64,000 bases of DNA. It comes from Alistipes sp. Lineage in GTDB: Bacteria; Bacteroidota; Bacteroidia; Bacteroidales; Rikenellaceae. Position 1 is the stretch's first letter, and each line of letters starts with the position of its first letter. This document shows, one piece after another, positions 1 through 10,500 of the stretch. The translations under genes were made by a program, and so were the position numbers. Below the pieces are notes generated by a model that had not been told where the DNA came from, ran no database searches, and saw nothing but the letters and a program-made list of their open reading frames with translations. Location: assembly GCA_017465055.1 (NCBI GenBank), contig JAFTWZ010000005.1, forward strand, positions 1-64,000, read 5' to 3'.

Positions 1-124
1 ACCAGCTCCTGCAGAACCCCCCAGGCGAGGAATCGAGCAAGGGTATGCGGTTGTAGCGGTGCGATATAAGTAGCTTACCCTCTTTTTTTCTACATACTCA
101 ATCTATCATTTATTGGCTAACACT

Positions 125-751
125 CTAAGCAACACCCTTCATAAGCATATGTAGCGATATGTGCGAGAGGTAGTAACCGCCAACCATCGACAGCAGATAG
201 ACCACAAACGTGATGACACCCCTCCTCTGCGTCGAGCGACTAAAGGCACAATAGCCCCAGTAGAGATACCACAACAATACCGCCACAGCGACCACCGTCA
301 TAGCAGCAGCATATATTGGGTTTGCCGAAAACGAGGCCTCGGGGTTAGACATAAAGGTCGAGTAGGCCACCCTATCGGTAACCATACCTGGAATCATAAG
401 CAGATATATTGGCCAGCGAGCAAAAAGCATACGGCCAAAGAGCTCGACAATACCTACCCTACGATTTACAATAAGCGAGGCGGCAAAGATCACGACGCAC
501 GAGGTAATCCACAGCGTCAGCGCATAGATCACCTGCCATAGCAACGAGCCACCACCCCACGTATAGCCTATCAGCGACGTAGGCACGAGCGAGAAGTGCC
601 ACCCTATCATAGCTCCAGCGATAAGCCAAGCGACACCCCATAGCAGTGCGTTGTTTGAGGATATGGTGGCGGGTCGGCGCACCATACTTTTGATTATCTC
701 ACGAAACGAAGGCAACCCCCTCCTCCTCGACTCTCTCCTTACACTTGCCAT
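125..751 (-). CDS. Yip1-like integral membrane protein
   Basis: A 208-residue protein with a basic N terminus and about five hydrophobic segments (roughly residues 38-55, 70-95, 104-122, 145-165 and 180-200). This matches the Yip1 family layout, whose bacterial members have no established function. It is the last gene of a minus-strand operon: it starts 13 bp after the stop of the outer-membrane barrel gene, which itself follows the large TPR gene by 28 bp. The shared operon suggests an envelope role, but that is inference. The start is an ATG at 749-751. The Yip1 assignment is from topology and general sequence feel only. Confidence 0.6.
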   Translation of the reverse strand: MASVRRESRRRGLPSFREIIKSMVRRPATISSNNALLWGVAWLIAGAMIGWHFSLVPTSLIGYTWGGGSLLWQVIYALTLWITSCVVIFAASLIVNRRVGIVELFGRMLFARWPIYLLMIPGMVTDRVAYSTFMSNPEASFSANPIYAAAMTVVAVAVLLWYLYWGYCAFSRSTQRRGVITFVVYLLSMVGGYYLSHISLHMLMKGVA

Positions 752-764
752 ACTTCACACCAAA

Positions 765-2444
765 TTAGAAGTCGATTCTTATGCCAGCCATAACACCCGC
801 TCCGTTGCGATAGTAGTAGGCATAGTCGTAGATACGGCTATTGAGCAGGTTGTAGCCATCGACATATATCTCCGTTGCTGCCGAGGCACGGAAGCTGACG
901 CCTGCGCGCAGATCGAAGGTTGTAGGCGACTTAAATGCCTCGTAAACAACACTACCCGTAGCCTCATCGAGCATAGACCAGCGGCGCGTGCCTGTAAGCT
1001 CGCCTGCAACATACATAGTCCAACGCTTAAGCGAGTACTTGACGTTTATATCGCCACCGAGGCGTGCATCACTTGCGACATACCTACCCGTAGAGTTATC
1101 GGCGTGGGCGAAGAACTTAGCTCCAACAACGAGGCCACCAATGGGATGATACTCCACATCGGCCGTAATGAAGAGGCGATTGTTGTCGCCAGCACCAGCG
1201 CCGAACATACCCATATTGGAGATATACCACAACACCTGGTCGCGCATAAAGTTCGCACCCACAGCAAAACTATAGGCCACACGCGAGGCAGCAGCTACGC
1301 CCGTAAAGCCCACGGCGAGGTTATAGCTACGCGTATTGGGCATCGAGAGGAGGTTTTGGTTGGTGGCGTTATAGTCAATAAATGGGTTGACCTTATATAG
1401 CTCCGAGATACCATTCTGCGACACTGTAGTATTTAGGTCGACATAGGGGGCAAGTGCATCGAGGCCGAAGTCAAACTCAACGTGCAGCGCTGGCATTATG
1501 AAGTGTGAGGCCTTGCTACGGTCGCGCACGCGGTCGTATAAATATCCCAGCGACGCCTCGACATCGATAAATCCGAAGTCGCGCGCATACTCGAAGCCTA
1601 AGCCAAAGCGAATATCGCGATAGCTACTTACTGTAGACTGCCACATATCGTACTCAGCCTTGAGGCCTACAACATTGCTACTAAAGTCGCGAGCAAGGCG
1701 CACTGAGCCACCAGCTCGAAACTCTGGGATACTCTGAATAACATCGCTATCCGAGGGGGGCGTATGCAACCAGCCACCACCGTGAAGCTCGACGCCGAAA
1801 TTGAGGCGCGACAAGTCGACAAAGCTATCGCCATAGCGTAGCTTAAGTTCGGCATCGTGGAAGTAGAGGCGCGAGGGAGACGTAAGCTCGGCATAGCTAT
1901 TAAAGATACTAAAGTCGTAGTCGAGACCAGCCTCGAAGGTCTGGCATCCTGCTACTACACCACCATTTATCGAGAGGTGGTTCTGCGTGTCGTAGCTATC
2001 GGCGATGCTACGTACTGCGCCATCGGCATTAGCACGCGACGAGAAGCTACCCGTGTGGCCGAGGCCTATACCGAAATAGCCTACGCGCACATTCTGCGTG
2101 AGATAGTTAAATGTAAAGTCCGAGGCTAAGGGATAGCCTGCAGAGAGGAGCATATGGCAACGACGTGCGCGATCGAAATCCCAATACCCTGCCGTTGCAG
2201 GCTTAAAGTTATGGCTCGCGAGATCTATCTGCCACGTATCGGGGTGCACGTTATACTCTATATCTGGCTCCATATCGTGCTTATCGGCAACCGAGGCCGG
2301 AGGCATAAGTTTTGACTTGGGAGTAACCTCGGGATTATATATTGTCGTAACCTCAACGTGCTTTGTCTCCTGAGCCGAAGCACATAGCGGAACAAACATA
2401 CACAGAAGTCCGAAAAGCAACAGCTGTAAACTGAAATATCTCAT
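765..2444 (-). CDS. Outer-membrane beta-barrel protein, TonB-receptor-barrel-like, no plug
   Basis: A 559-residue protein with a clear signal peptide (hydrophobic core about residues 5-20, cleavage after the ASAQ at about residue 25). A long run of alternating strands follows, and the protein ends in GIRIDF, an aromatic C terminus typical of outer-membrane barrels. I see no TonB box or plug domain and the length is well below a full TonB-dependent receptor, so it should be a plugless barrel related to the receptor barrel domain. It sits between a TPR protein (28 bp upstream) and a Yip1-like protein (13 bp downstream), suggesting one envelope unit. The substrate is unknown. Confidence 0.75.
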   Translation of the reverse strand: MRYFSLQLLLFGLLCMFVPLCASAQETKHVEVTTIYNPEVTPKSKLMPPASVADKHDMEPDIEYNVHPDTWQIDLASHNFKPATAGYWDFDRARRCHMLLSAGYPLASDFTFNYLTQNVRVGYFGIGLGHTGSFSSRANADGAVRSIADSYDTQNHLSINGGVVAGCQTFEAGLDYDFSIFNSYAELTSPSRLYFHDAELKLRYGDSFVDLSRLNFGVELHGGGWLHTPPSDSDVIQSIPEFRAGGSVRLARDFSSNVVGLKAEYDMWQSTVSSYRDIRFGLGFEYARDFGFIDVEASLGYLYDRVRDRSKASHFIMPALHVEFDFGLDALAPYVDLNTTVSQNGISELYKVNPFIDYNATNQNLLSMPNTRSYNLAVGFTGVAAASRVAYSFAVGANFMRDQVLWYISNMGMFGAGAGDNNRLFITADVEYHPIGGLVVGAKFFAHADNSTGRYVASDARLGGDINVKYSLKRWTMYVAGELTGTRRWSMLDEATGSVVYEAFKSPTTFDLRAGVSFRASAATEIYVDGYNLLNSRIYDYAYYYRNGAGVMAGIRIDF

Positions 2445-2472
2445 AACAAATATACTATTATCGTTCTAAATA

Positions 2473-5454
2473 CTACTTCGACATCGACGCTATGCGCTGC
2501 TTAGCCTCGTCGACAACACCATCGTCCGCAGGCGTATAGCCATCGACAATACTCTGGTATGTAGCCCTGGCCTGGAACGTATTGCCACTCTTAACCAGCA
2601 CGTCGCCCAAGATTATGAACATCTTCGCCTGCCAATACATCGAGCCACACTCACCAAGCTCGTATACACGTTGCTCGGCTCGCTCGTAGTTGCCCGTCTG
2701 GAAGTCATCCTCGATAAGGCGATAGTAGGCCTCGGCACCCTCAACACTCTTGCGGCTCTTCGACAGCTCGGCGTATATGTCTAAAGCCTGCTTACGCTCG
2801 CCCTCCTCGCGGAGTACATTGGCCTTAGATAGCTTAGCCTGGCGCACAGCCCACTCCGTAGCATCGCTCATCGCAAGCACATCGTCGGCCATACGCTTAA
2901 TATCGCCAGCCGAGCCATACTTAAGCGTAGCCTCGACATACCCTTCAGAGGCTATCTCGCGGCACTTGGCATCGTGCGATATGTCGTAGAGCTGGCGGTA
3001 GGCCTCAGCCGATGCCTTGTAACGCTCCATATTGAAATTCATACGGGCATAGACGTCGAGCACACGCTCGCTATACTGCGTAGTGCCACAGTCGAGCAGC
3101 TGCTCCATAGCCTCGAGAGCCGACTCGTTGTTCTCCAGCACCACATAGCTATCGCTGAGCAGGAAGAGGGCCTCGGTACGGTTGTAGCCATTGGGGAAGC
3201 TATCGACGTAGCCACTGAGCTTACGACTGGCCTCCTTCATATCGCCATTGAGGTATACATTCTTTGCCGATGCAAACGTAAGCGAGTCACGTGCCGCTGC
3301 ACTCATATCGCTCTGCACGCCATTGCGCTCGGCATAGGCAAGATACTCATCGATACGACCCTCCGAGAGGTATATCTCGCGGATGCCACGTATAGCCTCC
3401 ATCGCCGCTGGCGACTGTGGATCGTAGCTCACCACACGCTCGTAACAGAGGCGTGCATCGCCCTTACGACCTAAGTTATAGTAGGCCAGGGCCAAGTCCG
3501 AAAGAGCATCGGTATGATATGGCGAGAGAGTGTCGCGCGAGACAAACTCCGACAGCGTCTCGGCACCCTCGCGATAGCGCTGCGAGGCGATATAGCTACG
3601 TCCAAGCTCGTACCACGCATCGTCGACATATGGGCCATCGTTATTTGCCACGATACTCTTGAGGCGGTCAATCTTACTCTTCGGCTTGTTATCTATACCA
3701 TCGACAATAGCGAGCTGATAGAGGGCATAGTGACGCTCATCGACGGGCGCATTAGCCACAACGTTATAGGCATTGCGCGCCTCCTTGAACTGGCGAACGG
3801 CGAAGTGAGCATCGCCGAGACGGTTATGTGCGTCGTAGAGGTAGCTATCGCGCTGGATGTAGTCGCGCACAAATACACGGAAGGCCTCCTGCGCCTCCTC
3901 CATCTTACCTAAGCCGAGGTAGGTATATCCTGCGCCGTAGTGGGCATAGTGGTACTCTATCTCGCTCTTAGGAGCGCGACGTATATAGTCCTCGTAGTGT
4001 TGCGCTGCCAGCTTAAGGTCACCCTTATGGTAGGCCACCTCGCCCTGCCAGTAGAGCGTCAGTGCATTGTACTTAGGTACTAAAGCAATCTCGGCCGACT
4101 CGTTGAGCAGCTCCTCGGCAACATCCCACTCCTGGCGACCAATAGCATCGACAGCGCGGAACACTGCAACACGCTGCAATACTGCACGAAGCTCGTTATC
4201 GGGTTTTGGAAGTTGCTTTATGGCATTGTATGCCGCATCGTAGTCTGCCGAGTTGTAGAAGGCGGCAACCAATATCTCCTTTACCTCACCCACGTACGCC
4301 GACTTAGGGTAACGCTCGAGGTACGACTGCAATACGTTGATAGCCTCGTTAAAGAGGCCACCACCAAGCTCATACTTCAGGCGGCCGTAGTTTAGCAACG
4401 CATCCTCGGCAATATCCTCGTCAAAGCCCTGTGTCGAGGCCATAGCAAAGGCATCGGCAGCGTGGGCCCTATCCTTCATTCGCAGGTAGCAGTCGCCCAA
4501 ATGGTACGAAGCATTCTGCGTGAGGGCATCGGCAGCGCCACACACCTTAGTGAGCGGCTCGATAGCATCGCGATAGCGAGCAAGGCGGTAGAGCGAGTAA
4601 CCCTTGATGTAGTACTCCTGGCGCGTCATCCTCTCCTCGGGGTAGTTGGCGATATAGCGCAGGGCATTGGCATAGTCGCCCTTGATGAAGTAGCTCTCGG
4701 CAATGATGCGCACAAGGTCGGCATAGGTCTCCGACGAGGCGCGCTTAATGAGCTTTTCGCCCTCGGCAATCACCTCGTTGTAGTTACCACGACGATACTC
4801 CAATTGCAACAGGTAGTATGGCGCTAAATCGGCGTACATAGAGTAGCCAGCCAGCTCCTTAAAGCCCTCCTCGGCCACAAGGTTGCTGCCATCGATATAG
4901 GCAATGTACGACCTGAAATAGAGCGCGTGGGGATAGTACTCCGAGACAGTAGATATCCTCTTAAAGTGGTTGTTTGCCGCAATATTATCACCCGCGAGGA
5001 AACAGATATAACCCACACGGATATCGTAACGCTCCTTCTCTCGCGCACTAAGAGCCTTATAATCGACCTCCAAGAAGAGTTCGTCGGCGCGCTCGAAGTT
5101 GCCATTGTCGCACTCGTGGCAGGCAATCATAAAGGCAACGCTATTGCGATAGAGGCTCGAGGGATATCGCTCAAGAAAGTGCTCCATATACTGCACAGCA
5201 TTGTCGATACCAAGCTCCACGACACAACGCACCATTTGGTATTCGGCCCACTCCATCTGACGCTTATCTTTAATGGGGTCAAGCTCGGCAACAAGACCAT
5301 TCAGAGCAACACGTGCATCGCCCCAACGACGACGCTCAAGCATACTCTCGACAGCGGTAGTTTGGGTCTCTCTATCGGGAATCTGTGCAGCAAGCTCAAC
5401 GGGCACGGTAGCCACACAGAGCACGGCGGCAAGTGTTAAAATTGTTCTTCTCAT
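2473..5454 (-). CDS. Large periplasmic tetratricopeptide-repeat protein
   Basis: About 993 residues made almost wholly of TPR helical pairs (repeated patterns such as YxLGxxYxxxGxxxEA and YPKSxYxxEV). Tol-Pal YbgF-like repeats are the nearest general resemblance. I chose the ATG at 5452-5454 because it gives a good signal peptide (MRRTILTLAAVL, cleavage after about ELAAQ). The longer reading frame would add 21 residues before it and would overlap the promoter-like sequence at 5475-5482. The gene leads an operon with the barrel and Yip1-like genes. TPR proteins of this size usually act as protein-interaction scaffolds; the partner may be the barrel encoded next door (inference). Confidence 0.85.
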   Translation of the reverse strand: MRRTILTLAAVLCVATVPVELAAQIPDRETQTTAVESMLERRRWGDARVALNGLVAELDPIKDKRQMEWAEYQMVRCVVELGIDNAVQYMEHFLERYPSSLYRNSVAFMIACHECDNGNFERADELFLEVDYKALSAREKERYDIRVGYICFLAGDNIAANNHFKRISTVSEYYPHALYFRSYIAYIDGSNLVAEEGFKELAGYSMYADLAPYYLLQLEYRRGNYNEVIAEGEKLIKRASSETYADLVRIIAESYFIKGDYANALRYIANYPEERMTRQEYYIKGYSLYRLARYRDAIEPLTKVCGAADALTQNASYHLGDCYLRMKDRAHAADAFAMASTQGFDEDIAEDALLNYGRLKYELGGGLFNEAINVLQSYLERYPKSAYVGEVKEILVAAFYNSADYDAAYNAIKQLPKPDNELRAVLQRVAVFRAVDAIGRQEWDVAEELLNESAEIALVPKYNALTLYWQGEVAYHKGDLKLAAQHYEDYIRRAPKSEIEYHYAHYGAGYTYLGLGKMEEAQEAFRVFVRDYIQRDSYLYDAHNRLGDAHFAVRQFKEARNAYNVVANAPVDERHYALYQLAIVDGIDNKPKSKIDRLKSIVANNDGPYVDDAWYELGRSYIASQRYREGAETLSEFVSRDTLSPYHTDALSDLALAYYNLGRKGDARLCYERVVSYDPQSPAAMEAIRGIREIYLSEGRIDEYLAYAERNGVQSDMSAAARDSLTFASAKNVYLNGDMKEASRKLSGYVDSFPNGYNRTEALFLLSDSYVVLENNESALEAMEQLLDCGTTQYSERVLDVYARMNFNMERYKASAEAYRQLYDISHDAKCREIASEGYVEATLKYGSAGDIKRMADDVLAMSDATEWAVRQAKLSKANVLREEGERKQALDIYAELSKSRKSVEGAEAYYRLIEDDFQTGNYERAEQRVYELGECGSMYWQAKMFIILGDVLVKSGNTFQARATYQSIVDGYTPADDGVVDEAKQRIASMSK

Positions 5455-5474
5455 AGTACATATATAATATGTGC

Positions 5475-5482
5475 CAAAGATA
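5475..5482 (-). promoter_or_regulatory. Bacteroidetes -7 promoter element for the TPR operon
   Basis: On the minus strand this reads TATCTTTG, a match to the TAnnTTTG -7 element. It lies about 20 bp upstream of the chosen TPR start codon. No clear -33 TTTG is seen at the usual spacing. Confidence 0.5.
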
Positions 5483-5582
5483 CAAAAAAGTTTGGGAAAT
5501 AACGAATTTTTCGACAATAGTAACTACTCCGAGGAATGATTATTGCCCCGAAAGGAGATATATACCAAAAAATTTTACTCTT

Positions 5583-5993
5583 ATGATACAGAAAATCTCG
5601 ATTCGTATGACTAAGGAGCACGGTTTCGCGCTCGACGACAACCGTACGCTCACAGAGCTTAATCCTAAAGAGATGCTCCTATACGCTGCTGCCGATTGTG
5701 CTGGTCGCACAATAGTGGGACTACTCAAGGAGCACACAGCACAGATGACAAGCCTCGTAATCACGCTCGAAGGTACACTCTCGACACCTAAACTCATAGC
5801 CGAGAGCCGATACACCAGCTTCAACATCATCTACTTGGCCGAGTGCGAGACGCTCAAGGACCAGATAATCATTAGTCGCGCCATAAACCTTGCGCACGAT
5901 AAGTACTGCGGTATGTTGCTTATGCTCCGCAAGATAGCACCACTGGCACACGAGACATCGATAGTGACCACAGGCGTGGAGCAGGAGGCGTAG
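5583..5993 (+). CDS. OsmC/Ohr family protein
   Basis: A 136-residue protein of normal OsmC length. It carries both conserved redox cysteines of the family, one in AADCAGR near residue 39 and one in HDKYCGM near residue 107. OsmC/Ohr proteins are thiol peroxidases that reduce organic hydroperoxides. The start is the ATG at 5583; the open frame extends 38 residues upstream, but that part has the promoter region of the divergent TPR gene in it and no family similarity. It is a single gene, divergent from the TPR operon and convergent with the efflux operon, from which it is separated by a repeat element. Confidence 0.75.
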   Translation: MIQKISIRMTKEHGFALDDNRTLTELNPKEMLLYAAADCAGRTIVGLLKEHTAQMTSLVITLEGTLSTPKLIAESRYTSFNIIYLAECETLKDQIIISRAINLAHDKYCGMLLMLRKIAPLAHETSIVTTGVEQEA

Positions 5994-6030
5994 TAGCGTA
6001 GCTCTATGATGCGTAAAGGAGTGGGGAGTT

Positions 6031-6240
6031 TCTATGGGTTTATGGGTTGCTATGGGTTCCTGTGGGTTAAAATGAGTTAAAATGAGTTAAAATGGGTTTC
6101 TATGATAGGGAAGGTATAAACGTTAACCTTCTCTTCATAGTAACCCATAGTAACCCATAGTAACCCATAGTAACCCATAGTAACTCATCAGAACCCATTA
6201 GAACCCATAGTAACTCATAAGAACCCATAAGAACCCATCA
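6031..6240. repeat. Core-and-arm intergenic repeat element (10-bp AACCCATAGT class)
   Basis: The left arm (6031-6106) is a run of 10-bp units such as TATGGGTTGC and AATGAGTTAA. The right arm (6136-6240) is a run of the complementary units (CATAGTAACC). Between them lies a core with AACGTTAACC. The arms could pair into a long imperfect hairpin. It separates two convergent genes. Elements with the same core occur at 17976-18233 and 44875-45065. Confidence 0.85.
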
Positions 6241-6260
6241 TATCACTACACCGCGCATCA

Positions 6261-7529
6261 TCACTCTATTACTGAGTCGGCCGAGATATATCTGTATGCC
6301 GAGAGCGCGAGGGCGTAGTCCGAGAGTGCAGCGATTGCGTTTTGGTATATCTGCAACCAGCTAAGCTGTGCCTGCAAGACATCGAGAATCGTTGCCAGAC
6401 CCTCGTGGTAGGAGTAGGTGCTGATATCGAGGTTCTCGGCGGCAAGGCTCAGGTTGCGACGCACAGCATCGACACGCTCACGCGTAGATACAAGGTTGGT
6501 CCACGCATCGCTCTCGCCGAGCGTAATCCTATCCCTAACCTCCTCAACTTTAAGCTCCGAGCGTCTCTGGGCACTACGTGCCGAGCGCATAGCCTCGCGG
6601 CGCTCACCAAAGTGGTAGATGGGCGTGCTCATCGATATGGCAACACCGCCATCGAGCCGCGTGCCAGCACCCTTAACATTTGGCGAGGCAGGCTGCCATA
6701 GTCCATAGACTCCAGCGCCAATGCGCGGCAAATAGTCCGAGCGCACGACCTTGACTCCCCAGCGCGAAGCGCTAAGATTGGCCTCCGCAGCCATATAGTC
6801 AGGATGGCGAGCAATAAGCGTCTCAATATCCGCGCGCGAGGGCATATCTAACGTATCGAGAATACTCTCGACGAGTGTCACCTCGAGCGTTGGCGCATAG
6901 CCTCGCATAACGTTGAAGTTATGCAACGCCTGAAGCCATCGCTGCCGAGCCTTAGAGAGCTGATACTCAGCATCGCTAAGGCGTGACTCTACCTGCAGAA
7001 GGTCGCCCTTAGCGGTATAACCCTCGTCGAAACGGCGCACGACAACCTCACGAAGCGAGCTTACAATATCGCGATAATCGCTGATAGCACGTAGGTAGGT
7101 CTCGGCCTCTGAGAGCTGCCAGTAAGCCACCTCGGCACTATACACTACAGAGAGCATTACCGACTCCTCGTCGCTCTGAGAACTACGATACCACTCCTCG
7201 GCACGCTTAGCCGAGGCACGTACCCCACCGCCGTAGAATATCGGTTGCGAGATGTCGGCACGCATAACCCAGTCGAGCTGACGGACAGCACCCCTATCGC
7301 GAAATGCGTAGGTGGCATCGCGGCTCATATCGAGCGATGGCAGGTAGCCCTTACGCGCTATGCGCATATCGGCCTCGGCGCCATCGGTCGCAGCCTCGGA
7401 GGTGGCCACTGAGTGGCTATAATCTACGACCTCGCGGCGATAGTCGTCAAGCGACACCTGACCATTAGCCGACAAGGCCGTCGTAGCTAACATTATAGTT
7501 ATAAGCAGTCTTAACGTCGTAGCATTCAT
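6261..7529 (-). CDS. TolC-family outer-membrane efflux channel
   Basis: A 422-residue protein with a signal peptide (MNATTLRLLITIML, cleavage after about SANGQ), then two repeats rich in long helices with the VxxRxxxG and DxLxxQ-type patterns of the OEP/TolC family. TolC proteins form a trimeric tunnel that carries pump substrates across the periplasm and outer membrane. Its start overlaps the stop of the RND pump gene by 4 bp (ATGA), so the two are translationally coupled. It is the last gene of the adaptor-pump-channel operon. Substrate cannot be told from sequence. Confidence 0.9.
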   Translation of the reverse strand: MNATTLRLLITIMLATTALSANGQVSLDDYRREVVDYSHSVATSEAATDGAEADMRIARKGYLPSLDMSRDATYAFRDRGAVRQLDWVMRADISQPIFYGGGVRASAKRAEEWYRSSQSDEESVMLSVVYSAEVAYWQLSEAETYLRAISDYRDIVSSLREVVVRRFDEGYTAKGDLLQVESRLSDAEYQLSKARQRWLQALHNFNVMRGYAPTLEVTLVESILDTLDMPSRADIETLIARHPDYMAAEANLSASRWGVKVVRSDYLPRIGAGVYGLWQPASPNVKGAGTRLDGGVAISMSTPIYHFGERREAMRSARSAQRRSELKVEEVRDRITLGESDAWTNLVSTRERVDAVRRNLSLAAENLDISTYSYHEGLATILDVLQAQLSWLQIYQNAIAALSDYALALSAYRYISADSVIE

Positions 7530-10500
7530 CGTCGTATACCATAAAAGAGTGAATAGACTACCGGGAGAATCATCAGTACAAGGAGCGTAGCCACCACCAA
7601 GCCTCCCATAATCGTGGCAGCCATACTTCCGAACATAGAGTCGAAGAGTAGCGGCAACATACCGAGTACCGTGGTCATCGAGGCGGCAACAACAGGGATA
7701 AAGCGGTCGCAGGCAGCAGTGATAACGGCGCGGTAGGGCTCTACGCCCGAGCTACGTAGCTCGCCAATGCGCGAGATGAGTATCACGCCATTCTTGACGT
7801 TCATACCCACAAGGCCCAGAAGGCCTAAGAGCGAGAAGAAGTCGAACATCTTGCCCGTAGCGACCAAGCCTAATACTACGCCCATAAATATAAGTGGCAG
7901 GGTGACAAGGACTACGATAGAGTCGCGCAGATTACCGAACAGAAGCAACAACATAAGGAATATGAGTATCAGCGTGATAGGCAGCTCGCCAGCTAAGGCC
8001 TCGTTGGACTCCTCGCGGCTCTCCTGCTCGCCATATACCTCCATACGATACCCCTCGGGGATGGCAACGCGAGACTCTATCTCGGACGTTAGTCTACCGA
8101 GTAGCTGAATGGCATTGACGCCACGTTCGGGGTCACACTGCGCCTTCATAACGCGCTCGGAGTTGATACGGCGGAGCATAGGCATATCGTAGCCGAAGTC
8201 GAATTTCGTAGCCGCCTGAGCTATAGGAAACGCCTTGCCGCGTGACGAAAATACAGGCATAGTGGTCAGGGCGCTGAGCGAGCTATCGGCACCCTGCTTC
8301 GAGCGTAGCAATATAGGCATCTCGGTATCACCCTCGCGAAACGTCGCAACGCTGAGTCCCGAGGTGGCAATCTCGAGCGAAGCAATCATCGAGCTACGCT
8401 CGACACCGAGTCTCTGGGCCTTGATTTGCGAGTATCGCGGTTGCCATACGGCTACGCGATTACCCCAGCTATTGCGCACGTTGCGCGTATCGTGCCGCTC
8501 GGCCATAATAGCCATAGCCTCGGAGGTAAGGCGGCTGAGCGTATCGATATTATCGCCCACGAAGCCTATCTCGATGGTAGCCTCAGGGACGGGCGAGAGC
8601 CTGAAGAGCGACGAGCGCAGCCACACATCGGGCATAGTGGCAGATACCCACCTATCGAATCGCTCCTCGACAGTGGGAGCGTCGTCGGCATCGGCAACCT
8701 CTATGAGTATATTGCCATAGTTTGGTCGCTCGGAGTAGCTGCTGCTGGCCAAGTAGTATCGAGGAGGTGTGCCTCCTGCCGTTGTCGACACCCGAGTAAC
8801 CTCGCGCTGCGAGCCGAGCCACTCGGTCATACGCCTAAGTCTGGCGTCCGTAGCCTCGACGTCGTAGCCCTCGGGGAGTATGACATCGGCGCGGAAGTAG
8901 CTCTTCGCAAGCTGCGGAAAGAAGTTCTGAGGCATACGCCCCATAATCCAGAGCGAGAGGAGAAAGAGCACAGCTACACACGTAACCGTAAGCCAGCGAT
9001 GCGCAACGAGAGTCTCGACGATACGCCCAAACCAAGCCATACTATGCGCCCTACCCACCGAATTAGAGCCGCGCAGCAGCCACGTAGACATCACAGGGAC
9101 CTCGGTAATGGCAAAGACCCAACTCATAATGAGCGAGACGGCGACAACGATAAACAGCGGCGCGACAATCTCGGCAACAGACGAAGGGGCTAAACGCAAG
9201 GGCAGGAAGGAGATGATGGCAATAAGAGTGGCGATAAGCAGTGCTAAGCGTGGCGACGTAGCGCCCTCGATAGCGGCCACACGCAGAGGCGTACCGCGAC
9301 GCAGTAGCAGCGTAGTATTGTCCGTGACGACAATGGCGTTATCGACGAGCATACCCATAGCGATGATAAAGCCCGCCAGCGAGGTGCGGTTGATACCCTC
9401 GCCGAGGAGGAGCATAGCGCATAGCGTGGCAGCGATGGAGAAGATCAGCGATGAGCCGACGATGACGCCAGAGCGCCAGCCCATAACGACCATAACCAAG
9501 AGTATGACGATGGCGACCGACTCCAAGAGATTGAGAACAAAGGTATTATTAGCCTGGCGCGCTATTGCATCCTCGGGATAGAGCGTGACGATATCGAGAC
9601 CTGCGGGCAGCTGGCGACCTATCTGCTCGATGCACATCGACACCTCGTTACCCACCTTGACGATATCCATCTGTGGGTCGGTGGCAACGGCCACGCCTAT
9701 AGCATCATAGCCATCGACACGCATAATAATAGAGCGAGGAGTGTGGTAGCTACGCTCTACGGTGGCTAAGTCGCTAAGGCGATACTGCTTGCCATCGGGA
9801 GCTATAAGCAGCTGATTCTCAAGCTCCGATATAGAGCCATAGGTAGTACCCTCGACTAACTCTACGGAGATGTCGCCAGCACGGTGAACACCGAGGCCCA
9901 CGACATCATTTTGTCGCGATATAATACGACCTATATCCTCGGGCCGAAGCTCGAAGGCTGCCAACGTAGCGGGGCTAAGCCATACATCTACCTCGGGCTT
10001 TGGCTCGCCATAGAGCATAACCTTCTCAACGCCAGCGATAGCATAGAGCTTGCGCTCTACATCGCGAGCATAGCCGCGCAACTCCTGCCACGAATATCCT
10101 CCCTCGGAGCGTAAGGCGTAGTAGAGGCCGTAGACATCGCCAAAGTCATCGGCAACGCTTATATCTCCCACGTCACGCGGTAGCAACAAGCGAGCCTTAT
10201 CGACCTTACGGCGTAGCTCATCCCATAGTTGCGGTATGCGCTCATCGGGCGTAGCTGGGTGGAGCTTAACGACAAGGCGAGCATAGCCAAAGTGTGCCTC
10301 GGAGGTTATCTCGTAGAGATATGACAGCGTGCGTAGCTCGCGCTCCAAAGGCTCGACAACAAGGCGCTCGACCTCATCGGGCGTAGCACCTGCGTAGGGA
10401 GCGACAACAACGGCACTCTTGATGGTAAACGTCGAGTCCTCGCGCTTGCCGAGCTGCCAGAAGGCGTAGACACCACCAAGAAGTAGGGCCACAAGCAGCG

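Noticed and set aside
1..124. Possible 3' end of a plus-strand gene (open frame to a TAG at about 71-73).
   Set aside because: Two frames are open to the window edge and neither gives recognisable protein; too short to support.
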